Below are positions 1 to 6,218 of a DNA stretch of 6,361 bases, in pieces. The notes beneath the pieces were generated by a model. It saw only the letters and a list, made by a program, of their open reading frames with translations, was not told the origin of the DNA and did not search any database. Position numbers and translations under genes: made by a program. The DNA is taken from assembly GCA_003225515.1 (NCBI GenBank), contig QIAK01000390.1:1-6361 (forward strand). Reading direction: 5' to 3'. The DNA comes from Acidobacteriota bacterium. GTDB taxonomy: Bacteria > Acidobacteriota > Terriglobia > Terriglobales > Acidobacteriaceae. How positions within the stretch are numbered: position 1 is the first letter of the stretch; the number at the start of each line of letters is the position of its first letter.

Positions 1-1365
1 GCCGGCTCGGCAATTGGCAGTAACAGCACCTACAGCATCACAAAAGACGGACGCGGGTCCGCCAGGCTCATGATCACTCCAAGTGGAAGCGGTGCATTCG
101 AAGTGGATGTCGATTTCGTACTGACCTCCAGTTCGCATGGGTTAATCAGTCGTTTTGATGGAAGTGGAACCGGAAGTGGCACGATCGATTTGCAGTCCAA
201 CGTCGGGCAAGCGACGCTGGCGAATCTTCCTTACGCTTTTAGTATTTCTGGCGCAGACTCCGTGGGCAATCCACTGTCGATCATGGGCGCGTTCTTGCTC
301 GATTCTGCGGGGAATATCACCACGACCGGCGCGAGCGCGGGAGTAGCCGACGCAACCCTCTACAGTTTCAACACCTTCACTGCCACGCCGTTCGCTGATT
401 CGCCTCTTTCTGGTGTGGTGCAAATCGGGTCAGGGACAGCTCCGGGTCCCGCTACGCTTGACGTGTCTTCATTTGGGACTCTGGCATTCGATGTCTATGT
501 AGTGGACAGCACTCACCTGAAGTTCATTGAAACTGATGGACTCAAGATTACCGTCGGGGATGCTTTCACTCAGCCCACCGCTTCCATTCCGGCGGGAAAT
601 CTGGTCTTTAGCATGTTGGGACCTGATCCTGGCGGAAATCCGTTCGCGGCAGCGGGGTTGATGACCTCTGACGGAAGCAGCATAATCAGCAACGGCTCTG
701 AAGATCTGAACGATGATGGCCAGATTGACTTTGGCACTAATCCGATCGCTCCCCAACCCTTCAGCGGCACGTTCTCTGCTACGGGGAGTGGACGATTTCT
801 GGTTACTCTCTCGAGCTTTGCGGGTGGCACCACCTTCGCAGCCTATCCTTCGAGTGGCGGCCTTCTTATGCAGGAGATCGACGCCGGCGTAGGCTCGGGA
901 GTCACCACCGGCGTGGCTCTGACTCAGACAAACGGAGCCGCAATCGCCACCTCACAGGGTTACGGATTGAATCTCACGGGTGTCGATCTTTCCAACTTCG
1001 TTGAGGTAGATGAAATCGCGGAGTTCCAGGCCACGAGTAGCAGCCTGACGGGTCTTCTCGACGCCAACGATGGTGGGTCGCTTACCACTAACAACCTGAA
1101 CGCTAGTTACTCCGTGGGCTCGGATGGCGTGGGTTCTGCGAGTTTGAATGCTGGATTTCAAAGTATGTTTTTCTATCCGGCAGACAATTCGACCGCACTC
1201 TTTCTTTCGACTGACTCACTTGTAGTGGGGCTGGGAGTATTTGAGGCGCAGGCGACTCCGGCGCAATCCGCTTTGGATCGGACGCGCGCTCTCGCAACCA
1301 TTCGGCCGATACCTCGTCCGCATTTGGCGTCGGCAAGTGCGAAGCGCAGGTTCGTTCGCAGGTAG
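1..1365 (+). CDS. Secreted/surface repeat protein of acidobacterial type, 5'-truncated, function unknown
   Basis: The reading frame is open from base 1 and stops at TAG 1363-1365, giving 454 residues. The first Met (base 70) sits inside a repeat unit, so the real start lies upstream of the window. The protein is rich in Gly, Ser, Thr, Asp and Ala, has almost no Cys, and is built of degenerate units of about 120 residues. Window residues 1-66 are the end of one unit, and others run at about 78-191, 201-309 and 321-417. Units start with a [YL]xFSxxGxDxxGNP-like strand, continue with a xGxITxGxxDxNDxG-like turn, then a YSVGSDGxGxAxL-like strand, and end in a GxGxxxxQ-like segment. From memory, proteins of this style are common in Terriglobia, usually exported or lipoproteins with Ig-like or beta-rich folds; no function is established. 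The last 37 residues (418-454) leave the repeat pattern and are Arg-rich. Surface or periplasmic location is inferred, because the signal peptide would lie outside the window. Confidence 0.8.
   Translation, partial: AGSAIGSNSTYSITKDGRGSARLMITPSGSGAFEVDVDFVLTSSSHGLISRFDGSGTGSGTIDLQSNVGQATLANLPYAFSISGADSVGNPLSIMGAFLLDSAGNITTTGASAGVADATLYSFNTFTATPFADSPLSGVVQIGSGTAPGPATLDVSSFGTLAFDVYVVDSTHLKFIETDGLKITVGDAFTQPTASIPAGNLVFSMLGPDPGGNPFAAAGLMTSDGSSIISNGSEDLNDDGQIDFGTNPIAPQPFSGTFSATGSGRFLVTLSSFAGGTTFAAYPSSGGLLMQEIDAGVGSGVTTGVALTQTNGAAIATSQGYGLNLTGVDLSNFVEVDEIAEFQATSSSLTGLLDANDGGSLTTNNLNASYSVGSDGVGSASLNAGFQSMFFYPADNSTALFLSTDSLVVGLGVFEAQATPAQSALDRTRALATIRPIPRPHLASASAKRRFVRR
232..1251 (+). repeat. Three degenerate protein-level repeats (about 360-369 bp each)
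   Basis: Within the repeat protein, comparable unit starts fall at bases 232 (YAFSISGADSVGNP), 601 (LVFSMLGPDPGGNP) and 961 (YGLNLTGVDLSNF), which is a period of 123 and then 120 residues. The window's first 66 residues are the tail of a further unit, with SITKDGRGSA answering to SVGSDGVGSA of the last unit and SGTGSGTIDLQ answering to unit-end segments such as GVGSGVTTGVALTQ. The similarity is visible in the protein but weak in the DNA, so these are old duplications rather than recent tandem copies. Boundaries are approximate. Confidence 0.6.
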
Positions 1366-1391
1366 CAGATCAGAAAGCAGGAATCAACAAT

Positions 1392-1423
1392 GCGGCTCTC
1401 ACCGAAAATGAGAGCCGCTTTTT
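1392..1423 (+). terminator. Rho-independent terminator after the repeat protein gene
   Basis: A perfect 10-bp stem GCGGCTCTCA / TGAGAGCCGC (1392-1401 and 1409-1418) encloses the 7-base loop CCGAAAA and is followed directly by TTTTT (1419-1423). It lies 26 bases after the stop of the plus-strand gene. The same hairpin begins 3 bases past the msrQ stop on the other strand, but there it is followed by ATTGTTGATT, with no proper U tract, so it should act mainly on plus-strand transcripts. The T run overlaps the msrQ stop codon (1422-1424). Confidence 0.93.
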
Positions 1424-2036
1424 ATTCCTGAGAAACCGTGGCCTTTGCGGCTACGACGTTTCGCGATGCGGCCCAGCCGATCAGCCGGTACAGCAACAGA
1501 AAACCTAACACGGATCCATACTCCAATGGCTTCTTCAGGTCCGCCTTGACCAGCCATATGTAATGAATCACTCCGGCGGCGGCGCTGAAATAAATCAGGC
1601 GGTGCAGCGACTGCCAGCGTTTGCCGCCCAATTTTCGAATCGACCATTTCGTGGACGTCAGTGCAAGCGGGATCATCAGGACAAACGCCGTCATGCCCGC
1701 AGTGATGAACCTGCGCTTGGCAATGTCCGCCAGCATCTCGTGCACATCGAAAAACTTATCGAGCCACACATAGGTCATCAAATGCAACGTGCCGTAAAAG
1801 AAGGCAAACAGCCCCAGCATGCGCCGCACTCCGATCAACCAGAATTGCCGCGTCAGTTTCCGCAGCGGCGTGACGGAGAGCGTAATCAACAGAAACGTCA
1901 GCGTGCAATCGCCGGTGCTGTGCGTGATCTTCTCAATGGGATTGGCCCCCAGCTGCGAATGCAGGCCCGCCCAGACGAGATTGGCCAGGGGCGCGAGGCA
2001 GCCCAGGAAAATCGCGGGTTTGAGATAGCGGAGCAT
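1422..2036 (-). CDS. msrQ: MsrQ (YedZ), heme-binding membrane subunit of the MsrPQ methionine sulfoxide reductase
   Basis: This is an inner-membrane heme-b protein that takes electrons from the quinone pool (flavin is also implicated in the family) and passes them to periplasmic MsrP. The 204 residues are close to the usual length of about 200-210. About six membrane segments are visible, near residues 7-24, 45-60, 73-91, 112-128, 148-164 and 174-190. Three family His residues, H85 (in YGTLHL), H145 (in SLHRLIY) and H158 (in VIHYIW), keep the 60 and 13 residue spacing of E. coli H91, H151 and H164. The LSVTPLRK and RRMLGLFAFFYG stretches are also typical. The ATG at 2036 is the first usual start after an in-frame stop within the msrP 3' end; the intervening 39 codons contain no ATG, GTG or TTG. 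The upstream GGAA is only about 2 bases away, so the ribosome site is poor. The gene follows msrP in the normal operon order with a 103-base gap, so co-transcription is likely. Confidence 0.96.
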   Translation of the reverse strand: MLRYLKPAIFLGCLAPLANLVWAGLHSQLGANPIEKITHSTGDCTLTFLLITLSVTPLRKLTRQFWLIGVRRMLGLFAFFYGTLHLMTYVWLDKFFDVHEMLADIAKRRFITAGMTAFVLMIPLALTSTKWSIRKLGGKRWQSLHRLIYFSAAAGVIHYIWLVKADLKKPLEYGSVLGFLLLYRLIGWAASRNVVAAKATVSQE

Positions 2037-2103
2037 GTTTCCGGCTTCCGCCTTTCGGTGAAAAACGCGTCCATCCAGATGGCGGGCATCTTGCTTCGGT
2101 GCT

Positions 2104-2137
2104 GGCGCCGGAATCCGGAAGCCGAACGCCGGACGCC
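2104..2137 (-). other. GC-rich hairpin in the msrP-msrQ spacer
   Basis: Read on the minus strand, GGCG-T-CCGG (beginning 2 bases after the msrP stop) can pair with CCGG-CGCC, giving eight GC pairs with a one-base bulge around a 17-base loop. No U run follows, so it is not an intrinsic terminator. It could shield the msrP 3' end or lower msrQ expression relative to msrP. The rest of the 103-base spacer also holds a 9-bp inverted match (CGGCTTCCG at 2042-2050 and CGGAAGCCG at 2116-2124), which is an alternative pairing. The structure is predicted by eye and its function is inferred. Confidence 0.4.
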
Positions 2138-2139
2138 GA

Positions 2140-3102
2140 TTAGAAATTCTTTTTCAGATCCATTCCACTGTACAGGCTGGCGACCTGATCACCGTAGCCG
2201 TTGAACATCAGTGTCGGACGTTTGCTGAATTCACCCAGTCTGCGCTCCTTCGCCTGACTCCAGCGGGGATGGTCCACGTTCGGATTCACGTTGGAATAGA
2301 AACCGTACTCAGTGGGCGCCGAAATATTCCAGGTATTCTGTGGCTGCTTGTCCGTGAATCGAATCCGCACGATTGCCTTCGCGCTCTTGAAACCATATTT
2401 CCAGGGCACGACGACGCGGATCGGCGCCCCATCCTGATTGGGGAGTTCTTCGCCATACATTCCGAAGCAGAGCAGCGTCAACGGGTGCATGGCTTCATCC
2501 ATTCGTAGACCCTCCACATAGGGCCACTGAAGCACGGGCCGTTGCTGGCCGGGCATCTGGGTCATATCGAGGAGCGTGGTGAATTCGACAAATTTCGCCT
2601 TGCTGGTGGGATTCACGCGCTTGATCAGTTCGCTCAGCGAGAAGCCCACCCAGGGCACGACAATCGACCATCCTTCCACGCAACGGTGACGATAAATGCG
2701 CTCTTCGGGAGAGGCCATCTTGAGGATCGTATCGATGTCGAGTTCCTCCTTCTTCTCGACCAGGCCGTCGATTTTCACTTTCCAGGGACGGGTACGGAAG
2801 TTCTTGGCCAGCGTCGCAGGTCCTTCTTTGTCGGTGGAAAATTCGTAGTAGTTGTTGTAGTTGGTGACGTCTTTGTAGGGCGTGACGGTCTCGGTCGTGC
2901 TCAGAGGACTCTTCTTGATGCCATCAATTTTGTTCCCCGCCAGAACGGTGGCTGACGGCAATGCGACCTCTCGCAGTCCGAACCCCGCAGCCGCCGCGGC
3001 TCCGGTGATCGCTGCTCCATGAAGAAACTTGCGGCGATTTAAGTACAAACTTTGCGGAGTAATTTCCGAGGAACGAATAGCTTCCGCCTTTTTTATCAGC
3101 AT
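2140..3102 (-). CDS. msrP: MsrP (YedY), periplasmic molybdopterin-dependent protein-methionine-sulfoxide reductase
   Basis: This is the catalytic subunit that reduces methionine sulfoxide in envelope proteins, using a mononuclear molybdenum-molybdopterin cofactor with electrons from MsrQ. With the start at 3102 it has 320 residues, near the 334 of E. coli. Residues 22-27 are NRRKFL, a Tat twin-arginine motif, followed by an Ala/Gly-rich hydrophobic stretch, so it is exported folded. The family motif YRHRCVEGWS contains the molybdenum-ligand Cys141. Other MsrP signatures are NNYYEF (about 83-88), MPGQQ, YVEGLRMDEAMHPL, GAPIRVVVPWKYGFKSAK (225-242), EYGFY and HPRWSQA (278-284), with the C-terminus ending MDLKKNF like the E. 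coli LDLRENF. A longer form would begin with GTG at 3150, but that adds 16 residues of unlike sequence and has no spaced ribosome site. ATG 3102 has AGGA nine bases upstream, and its N-terminus MLIKKAEAIRSSEITPQSLY lines up with the E. coli start. It is the first gene of the msrPQ pair. Confidence 0.97.
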   Translation of the reverse strand: MLIKKAEAIRSSEITPQSLYLNRRKFLHGAAITGAAAAAGFGLREVALPSATVLAGNKIDGIKKSPLSTTETVTPYKDVTNYNNYYEFSTDKEGPATLAKNFRTRPWKVKIDGLVEKKEELDIDTILKMASPEERIYRHRCVEGWSIVVPWVGFSLSELIKRVNPTSKAKFVEFTTLLDMTQMPGQQRPVLQWPYVEGLRMDEAMHPLTLLCFGMYGEELPNQDGAPIRVVVPWKYGFKSAKAIVRIRFTDKQPQNTWNISAPTEYGFYSNVNPNVDHPRWSQAKERRLGEFSKRPTLMFNGYGDQVASLYSGMDLKKNF

Positions 3103-3111
3103 AATAAAAAG

Positions 3112-3115
3112 TCCT
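3112..3115 (-). promoter_or_regulatory. Ribosome binding site of msrP (decides the start)
   Basis: On the minus strand the bases before ATG 3102 read AGGACTTTTTATT, placing AGGA (3112-3115) nine bases from the start codon. This supports ATG 3102 over the upstream in-frame GTG at 3150, where the purine-rich AGGGA almost touches the start codon. Confidence 0.65.
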
Positions 3116-3131
3116 ATTCCTTTACGCGCGC

Positions 3132-3144
3132 CCGTCCTGGACGG
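3132..3144. promoter_or_regulatory. Short perfect palindrome upstream of msrP, possible operator or leader hairpin
   Basis: CCGTCC-T-GGACGG is a 13-bp perfect palindrome with a one-base centre, 30-42 bases before the msrP ATG. On the minus strand a -10-like TATAGAAT (3160-3167) lies just upstream of it, so the palindrome would fall at about the transcription start or in the early leader, a usual repressor position. In RNA it could form a 5-bp stem with a 3-base loop. No clear -35 was found, so both the promoter and the operator reading are tentative. Confidence 0.3.
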
Positions 3145-3265
3145 ATTCACTCCCTATCAATTCTATATTCCAAAGATAAGACGCTGAGGCGGGAAAAAAG
3201 TTGCAGAGCGGGTATGCGGTAGATCCTGAAATTCGCTTTGATTTCTGAGAACTAAGAACTGGCCC

Positions 3266-5827
3266 CTATCCCAATACTTCCCGCACCTTGCGGGACAGGT
3301 TCTGAAGTGTGAAAGGTTTTTGCAGGAAGGCGGCGCCACTCTCGATGGTTCCTTCGCTGATGATGGAATCCTCCGTGTATCCCGAGAGATAAAGCACCTT
3401 CATTGTTGGGCGAAGTTTCACGACTTGCTTAACCAATTCGCGGCCCCCCATGCCGGGCATGACTACATCGGTAATCACGAGATCGATATTTCCTTGATGT
3501 TCCGTAGCCGCGGCGATGCCGGCCTCTCCGTTTTCCGCTTCCAGCACGCAGTAGCCTTTCGCGGCCAAAGTGTCGCGCACCAGTTGACGAACGGAGTCCT
3601 CGTCTTCCACCAATAAGATCGTTTCGGATCCTCCCAAAACCGTTTGAGCGACGGGTGGCGCGTGCTTTTCGGCGACGCCATCCACGCGAGGGAGGTAAAT
3701 ATGGAATGTGCTGCCGCGTCCCATTTCGCTCTGCACCATGACATAGCCTCCACTTTGCTTCACAATCCCGTAAACAGTGGAGAGGCCGAGCCCGGTTCCC
3801 TTACCTTTTTCCTTGGTCGTAAAAAACGGCTCAAAAATTCGCGATTGTGTTTCCTTGTCCATGCCCATGCCGGTGTCGCTGACCGAGAGCATGACGTAGG
3901 CGCCGGGGTGAATGAACGTCTGCCCACGGCGATGATTTTCATCGACCACAATATTCTGCGTCTGCAGCGTGAGCTTTCCGCCGCTCGGCATCGCGTCCTT
4001 GGCGTTCACCACTAAATTCATCAGCACCTGTTCCAGTTGTCCGGCGTCCGCGCGAGTGTGGGCGGCGTCTGGCGCCAGGCTGGTGGTGAAGATGACGTTT
4101 TCGCCGATGAGGGGACGCAGCAGGCGTTCGATATCCTGGACAATCGAATTCACGTCCACAACTTTGAGCTCGAGCATCTGCTTGCGACTGAACGCCAGCA
4201 ATTGCCGTGTAAGAGTGGTCGCGCGCTCCGAGGCCTGCTGAATTGCCAGCGCTTTCGAGCGCAGCGGATGCTCCGCTTCCAGCCCTGCCAGCATAACTTC
4301 CGCATAACCGCTGATCACCATCAGCAGATTGTTGAAGTCGTGCGCCACTCCGCCGGCGAGGCGGCCCACCGCCTCCATCTTTTGCGCCTGCCGAAACTGA
4401 TCTTCAAGCACGCGGCGGTCGGTCACATCCTCGGCGATCGCTTCCAACACATCCGCCGGCTCATCGGCACTGCTCGCCGCTCTACCACTGATACGGACGG
4501 TGATAACGCTGCTATCTTTACGCTTCCACTTGACCTCAATGCCGTCTAATCGTCCGGTACGCCCGAATTCATCGATCAGCCGGGTGTGCTCTTCCGCATG
4601 CGCAAAGACGTGTTTCTGCGGATCGAGCAACAGCACTTCTTCCACCGAGCCGTATCCCAACATCGTGATCAGCGCCGGATTCACATCCAGAAATCTTCCC
4701 TCCAGACTCGATCGGTAAATGCCATACACCGAACTCTGCACCAGAGAGCGATAGCGGGCTTCGGACCGGCGGAGCGCCTGCTCGTTTCTCTTGATCTCAA
4801 CCGCACTCGCCAGTTGTCGCGCGACAAATGTGAGAATTTCCTTGTCGCGCTCGCCATACCGGGTCGTTTTCGAGTAGGTCTGAACTACGAGCGCGCCGAA
4901 AGTATGGTTATTCACCTTCAGCGGAACGCCCATCCAGTCGAGCGAACGCGATCCGTTGCGCGCCACTTCACCGCGGTCCTCCATCCCTTGAAGCACCTCG
5001 GGCGTAGCCAGCAGCGGTTGTCCCACGCGTATGAGATAGTCGGTCAACCCGTGGCCCAGCTTTTTCGAGGGCGGCGCTGAATCCTGCTCGTCGACGAAGT
5101 AGGGGAACGTGAGCAAGTCGGCGGCGGGATCGTAGAGCGCGATGTAAAAATTCTTGGCGTACATCAACTCATCGACAATGCTGTGGACGGCGGCGAAGAA
5201 CTGTTGCAGGTCATGGGCGCTGCTGCTTTTTTCGGCGACGCGATAAAGCGCTGAACTCAAAGCCTCGACGCGCCTCCGATCGGAAATATCGTGATAGCCG
5301 GCGTAGAATCCGGCCATCCTGCCGTCTAAAAGCAGGGGCGCACACGAAATGGAAACGTCGACCAAACTTCCATCTTTCTTTCTGCGCTTCGTTTCCAGCC
5401 TGATGCGCTCTCCTCGTGCAAGCGCCTCTGATACCCACTGCGATTCCGCCAAGCGATCTGGAGGCACCACCAGGTTCTCTAATGGCTGGCCTATGACGTC
5501 AGCTACGTCGTAGTCGAACATGCGCGTAAAGGTCTCGTTTGCCCAGAGGACCCGATGCGCATCGTCCGCGATGCTCACGCCGTCGGCGAGTGCCTGAAAC
5601 ATCTGCTCGAAAAACTGCAATCGTGATGATGAGTCTGCTGGATTGCCAGTCGTTGCATCGGGGAGCGGAGGCAGAGGGCAGGAGTGCTCGGAACATAATC
5701 CGTCGATCAAAGCCGCAGCATCTTCCGGTTGTACGAACGCAGGTGGGGCTCCGCTATCCAGGGCTTTCTTGAGCCGGCTGGCGCGGGAAATCTCAGCCTT
5801 TCCTGGTTGGGTGACACGTTCACCCAT
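3266..5827 (-). CDS. Soluble hybrid sensor histidine kinase, PAS-GAF-PAS-HisKA-HATPase-REC
   Basis: An 853-residue two-component sensor that autophosphorylates on His and passes phosphate to its own receiver domain. In order: a Pro/Ala-rich probably disordered N-terminus (1-65); PAS with PAC-like end HDISDRR (about 70-185); GAF (about 203-345); a second PAS ending EDVTDRR (about 355-472); HisKA with H-box GGVAHDFNN (His496); HATPase with N-box MNLVVNAKDAM (Asn608), G1 DTGMGM (651-656), F-box FEPFFTTK (665-672) and G2 GKGTGLGLS (675-683); then a receiver (735-852) with E741/D742, phospho-acceptor D787 in ITDVVMPGM, S815 and K837. All catalytic residues are present, so it should be active. There is no membrane segment, so the signal is cytoplasmic; its ligands cannot be read from sequence. 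ATG 5827 has GAGGGGGG nine bases upstream. It lies on the same strand as msrPQ, ending 163 bases before msrP with no clear terminator between. Output may need an HPt protein or separate regulator, and none is in the window. Confidence 0.95.
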   Translation of the reverse strand: MGERVTQPGKAEISRASRLKKALDSGAPPAFVQPEDAAALIDGLCSEHSCPLPPLPDATTGNPADSSSRLQFFEQMFQALADGVSIADDAHRVLWANETFTRMFDYDVADVIGQPLENLVVPPDRLAESQWVSEALARGERIRLETKRRKKDGSLVDVSISCAPLLLDGRMAGFYAGYHDISDRRRVEALSSALYRVAEKSSSAHDLQQFFAAVHSIVDELMYAKNFYIALYDPAADLLTFPYFVDEQDSAPPSKKLGHGLTDYLIRVGQPLLATPEVLQGMEDRGEVARNGSRSLDWMGVPLKVNNHTFGALVVQTYSKTTRYGERDKEILTFVARQLASAVEIKRNEQALRRSEARYRSLVQSSVYGIYRSSLEGRFLDVNPALITMLGYGSVEEVLLLDPQKHVFAHAEEHTRLIDEFGRTGRLDGIEVKWKRKDSSVITVRISGRAASSADEPADVLEAIAEDVTDRRVLEDQFRQAQKMEAVGRLAGGVAHDFNNLLMVISGYAEVMLAGLEAEHPLRSKALAIQQASERATTLTRQLLAFSRKQMLELKVVDVNSIVQDIERLLRPLIGENVIFTTSLAPDAAHTRADAGQLEQVLMNLVVNAKDAMPSGGKLTLQTQNIVVDENHRRGQTFIHPGAYVMLSVSDTGMGMDKETQSRIFEPFFTTKEKGKGTGLGLSTVYGIVKQSGGYVMVQSEMGRGSTFHIYLPRVDGVAEKHAPPVAQTVLGGSETILLVEDEDSVRQLVRDTLAAKGYCVLEAENGEAGIAAATEHQGNIDLVITDVVMPGMGGRELVKQVVKLRPTMKVLYLSGYTEDSIISEGTIESGAAFLQKPFTLQNLSRKVREVLG

Positions 5828-5836
5828 CTGCGAATT

Positions 5837-5844
5837 CCCCCCTC
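5837..5844 (-). promoter_or_regulatory. Ribosome binding site of the hybrid kinase
   Basis: On the minus strand GAGGGGGG (5837-5844) sits nine bases before ATG 5827, preceded by ATTAA. It is an unusually G-rich Shine-Dalgarno site and supports the full-length N-terminus over internal Met codons such as the one at residue 77. Confidence 0.6.
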
Positions 5845-6106
5845 TTAATGCACAGTACAGGGGAATCGTAGAACGGCTGGTACTGCCTAGAAAGTTACGG
5901 GGGTAATTCCGAAATGGCAGGTTCCAAACTGGCGCAGTCTAAGAGGCTTCGCGAACCGCAAAGTTACTTTCGTGCGGCATAGAAGTACTGAATGGCGTCT
6001 GCCGTGAAGTAGGCGCGAGCGCAATGCGGAGAGTAAACAGGAAAACTCTCTCACTACGAACAAACCCGTGACAGCACAAAAAGTTTCGGCTGAATTTCTT
6101 CCGTGT

Positions 6107-6158
6107 GCATCCGCTCGCTCCCTTTCTCACATGCATCTTTGCATCATTCCTGGGCATC
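6107..6158 (+). repeat. Four GCATC direct copies upstream of the BON-like gene
   Basis: GCATC occurs at 6107-6111, 6133-6137, 6141-6145 and 6154-6158, all in the same orientation, within 52 bases directly upstream of the palindrome. Spacings are 26, 8 and 13 bases, which do not match a helical turn. They may be regulator half-sites or chance. Confidence 0.25.
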
Positions 6159-6163
6159 GAATC

Positions 6164-6183
6164 AATTAACCAAGTGGTTAATT
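6164..6183. promoter_or_regulatory. Perfect 20-bp palindrome, likely operator of the BON-like gene
   Basis: Two 9-bp arms, AATTAACCA and TGGTTAATT, are exact reverse complements around the 2-base centre AG. The AT-rich outer part and the position 35 bases before ATG 6219 are typical of a dimeric regulator site overlapping or next to a promoter. No T run follows, and it lies upstream of a gene rather than after one, so a terminator is unlikely. The cognate regulator is unknown and is not encoded in the window. Confidence 0.6.
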
Positions 6184-6205
6184 AGTAAAGATTCGTCAAC
6201 GGGTC

Positions 6206-6210
6206 GGAGG
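6206..6210 (+). promoter_or_regulatory. Strong ribosome binding site of the BON-like gene
   Basis: GGAGG (6206-6210, within CGGAGGTGA) stands eight bases before ATG 6219. It is a near-ideal Shine-Dalgarno site, which fixes the start and suggests high translation. Confidence 0.85.
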
Positions 6211-6218
6211 TGACCTTT

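Larger units (their letters stand above)
5828..6218. other. Divergent intergenic region between the kinase and the BON-like gene
   Basis: These 391 bases have no supported gene. The one sizeable open frame (5939-6157, minus, 72 codons) is Arg/Phe/Ser-rich, resembles no protein I know and overlaps the likely control region. The stretch should contain promoters for both flanking genes, but I could not assign -35/-10 pairs with confidence. Visible elements are TTCGCGAA (5948-5955), AAAGTTAC twice (5893 region and 5960-5967), a 6-bp stem GAGAGT/ACTCTC (6029-6034 and 6045-6050), four GCATC copies (6107-6158) and the strong palindrome at 6164-6183. The part next to the plus-strand gene is clearly more AT-rich. 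Confidence 0.6.

Noticed and set aside
2140..2160. A-rich CTGAAAAAG at the msrP end as a frameshift site joining MsrP to MsrQ
   Set aside because: The msrQ frame is +1 relative to msrP, whereas such A-rich sites promote -1 slippage; the heptamer also lacks the first A of the classic motif.
1563..2204. 213-codon plus-strand open frame opposite msrQ
   Set aside because: Fully antisense to a clear msrQ; the product is rich in Arg/Gln/His with no recognisable domain. It is a shadow of the codon pattern on the other strand.
2542..2955. 137-codon plus-strand open frame opposite msrP
   Set aside because: Antisense to conserved MsrP sequence; the run of Val is the reverse reading of the Asn/Tyr-rich segment of MsrP.
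3169..3265. Terminator between the kinase and msrP
   Set aside because: The weak pairing GAAAT/ATTTC and the T run near 3194-3199 (minus-strand sense) are not joined in a stable stem plus U tract.
4037..5080. Two plus-strand open frames (170 and 164 codons) opposite the kinase
   Set aside because: They lie antisense to conserved kinase domains (GAF, second PAS, HisKA) and encode basic low-complexity proteins without family features.
5893..5967. AAAGTTAC direct repeats as attachment or transposon target sites
   Set aside because: Only eight bases, about 70 apart, with no element or inverted ends between them; chance is likely.
6029..6050. Hairpin GAGAGT/ACTCTC in the intergenic region as a terminator
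   Set aside because: Only six pairs, a 10-base loop and no T run on either side.
5939..6157. 72-codon minus-strand open frame in the divergent intergenic region
   Set aside because: No convincing ribosome site, odd composition, no recognisable family, and it covers the likely control region of the plus-strand gene.
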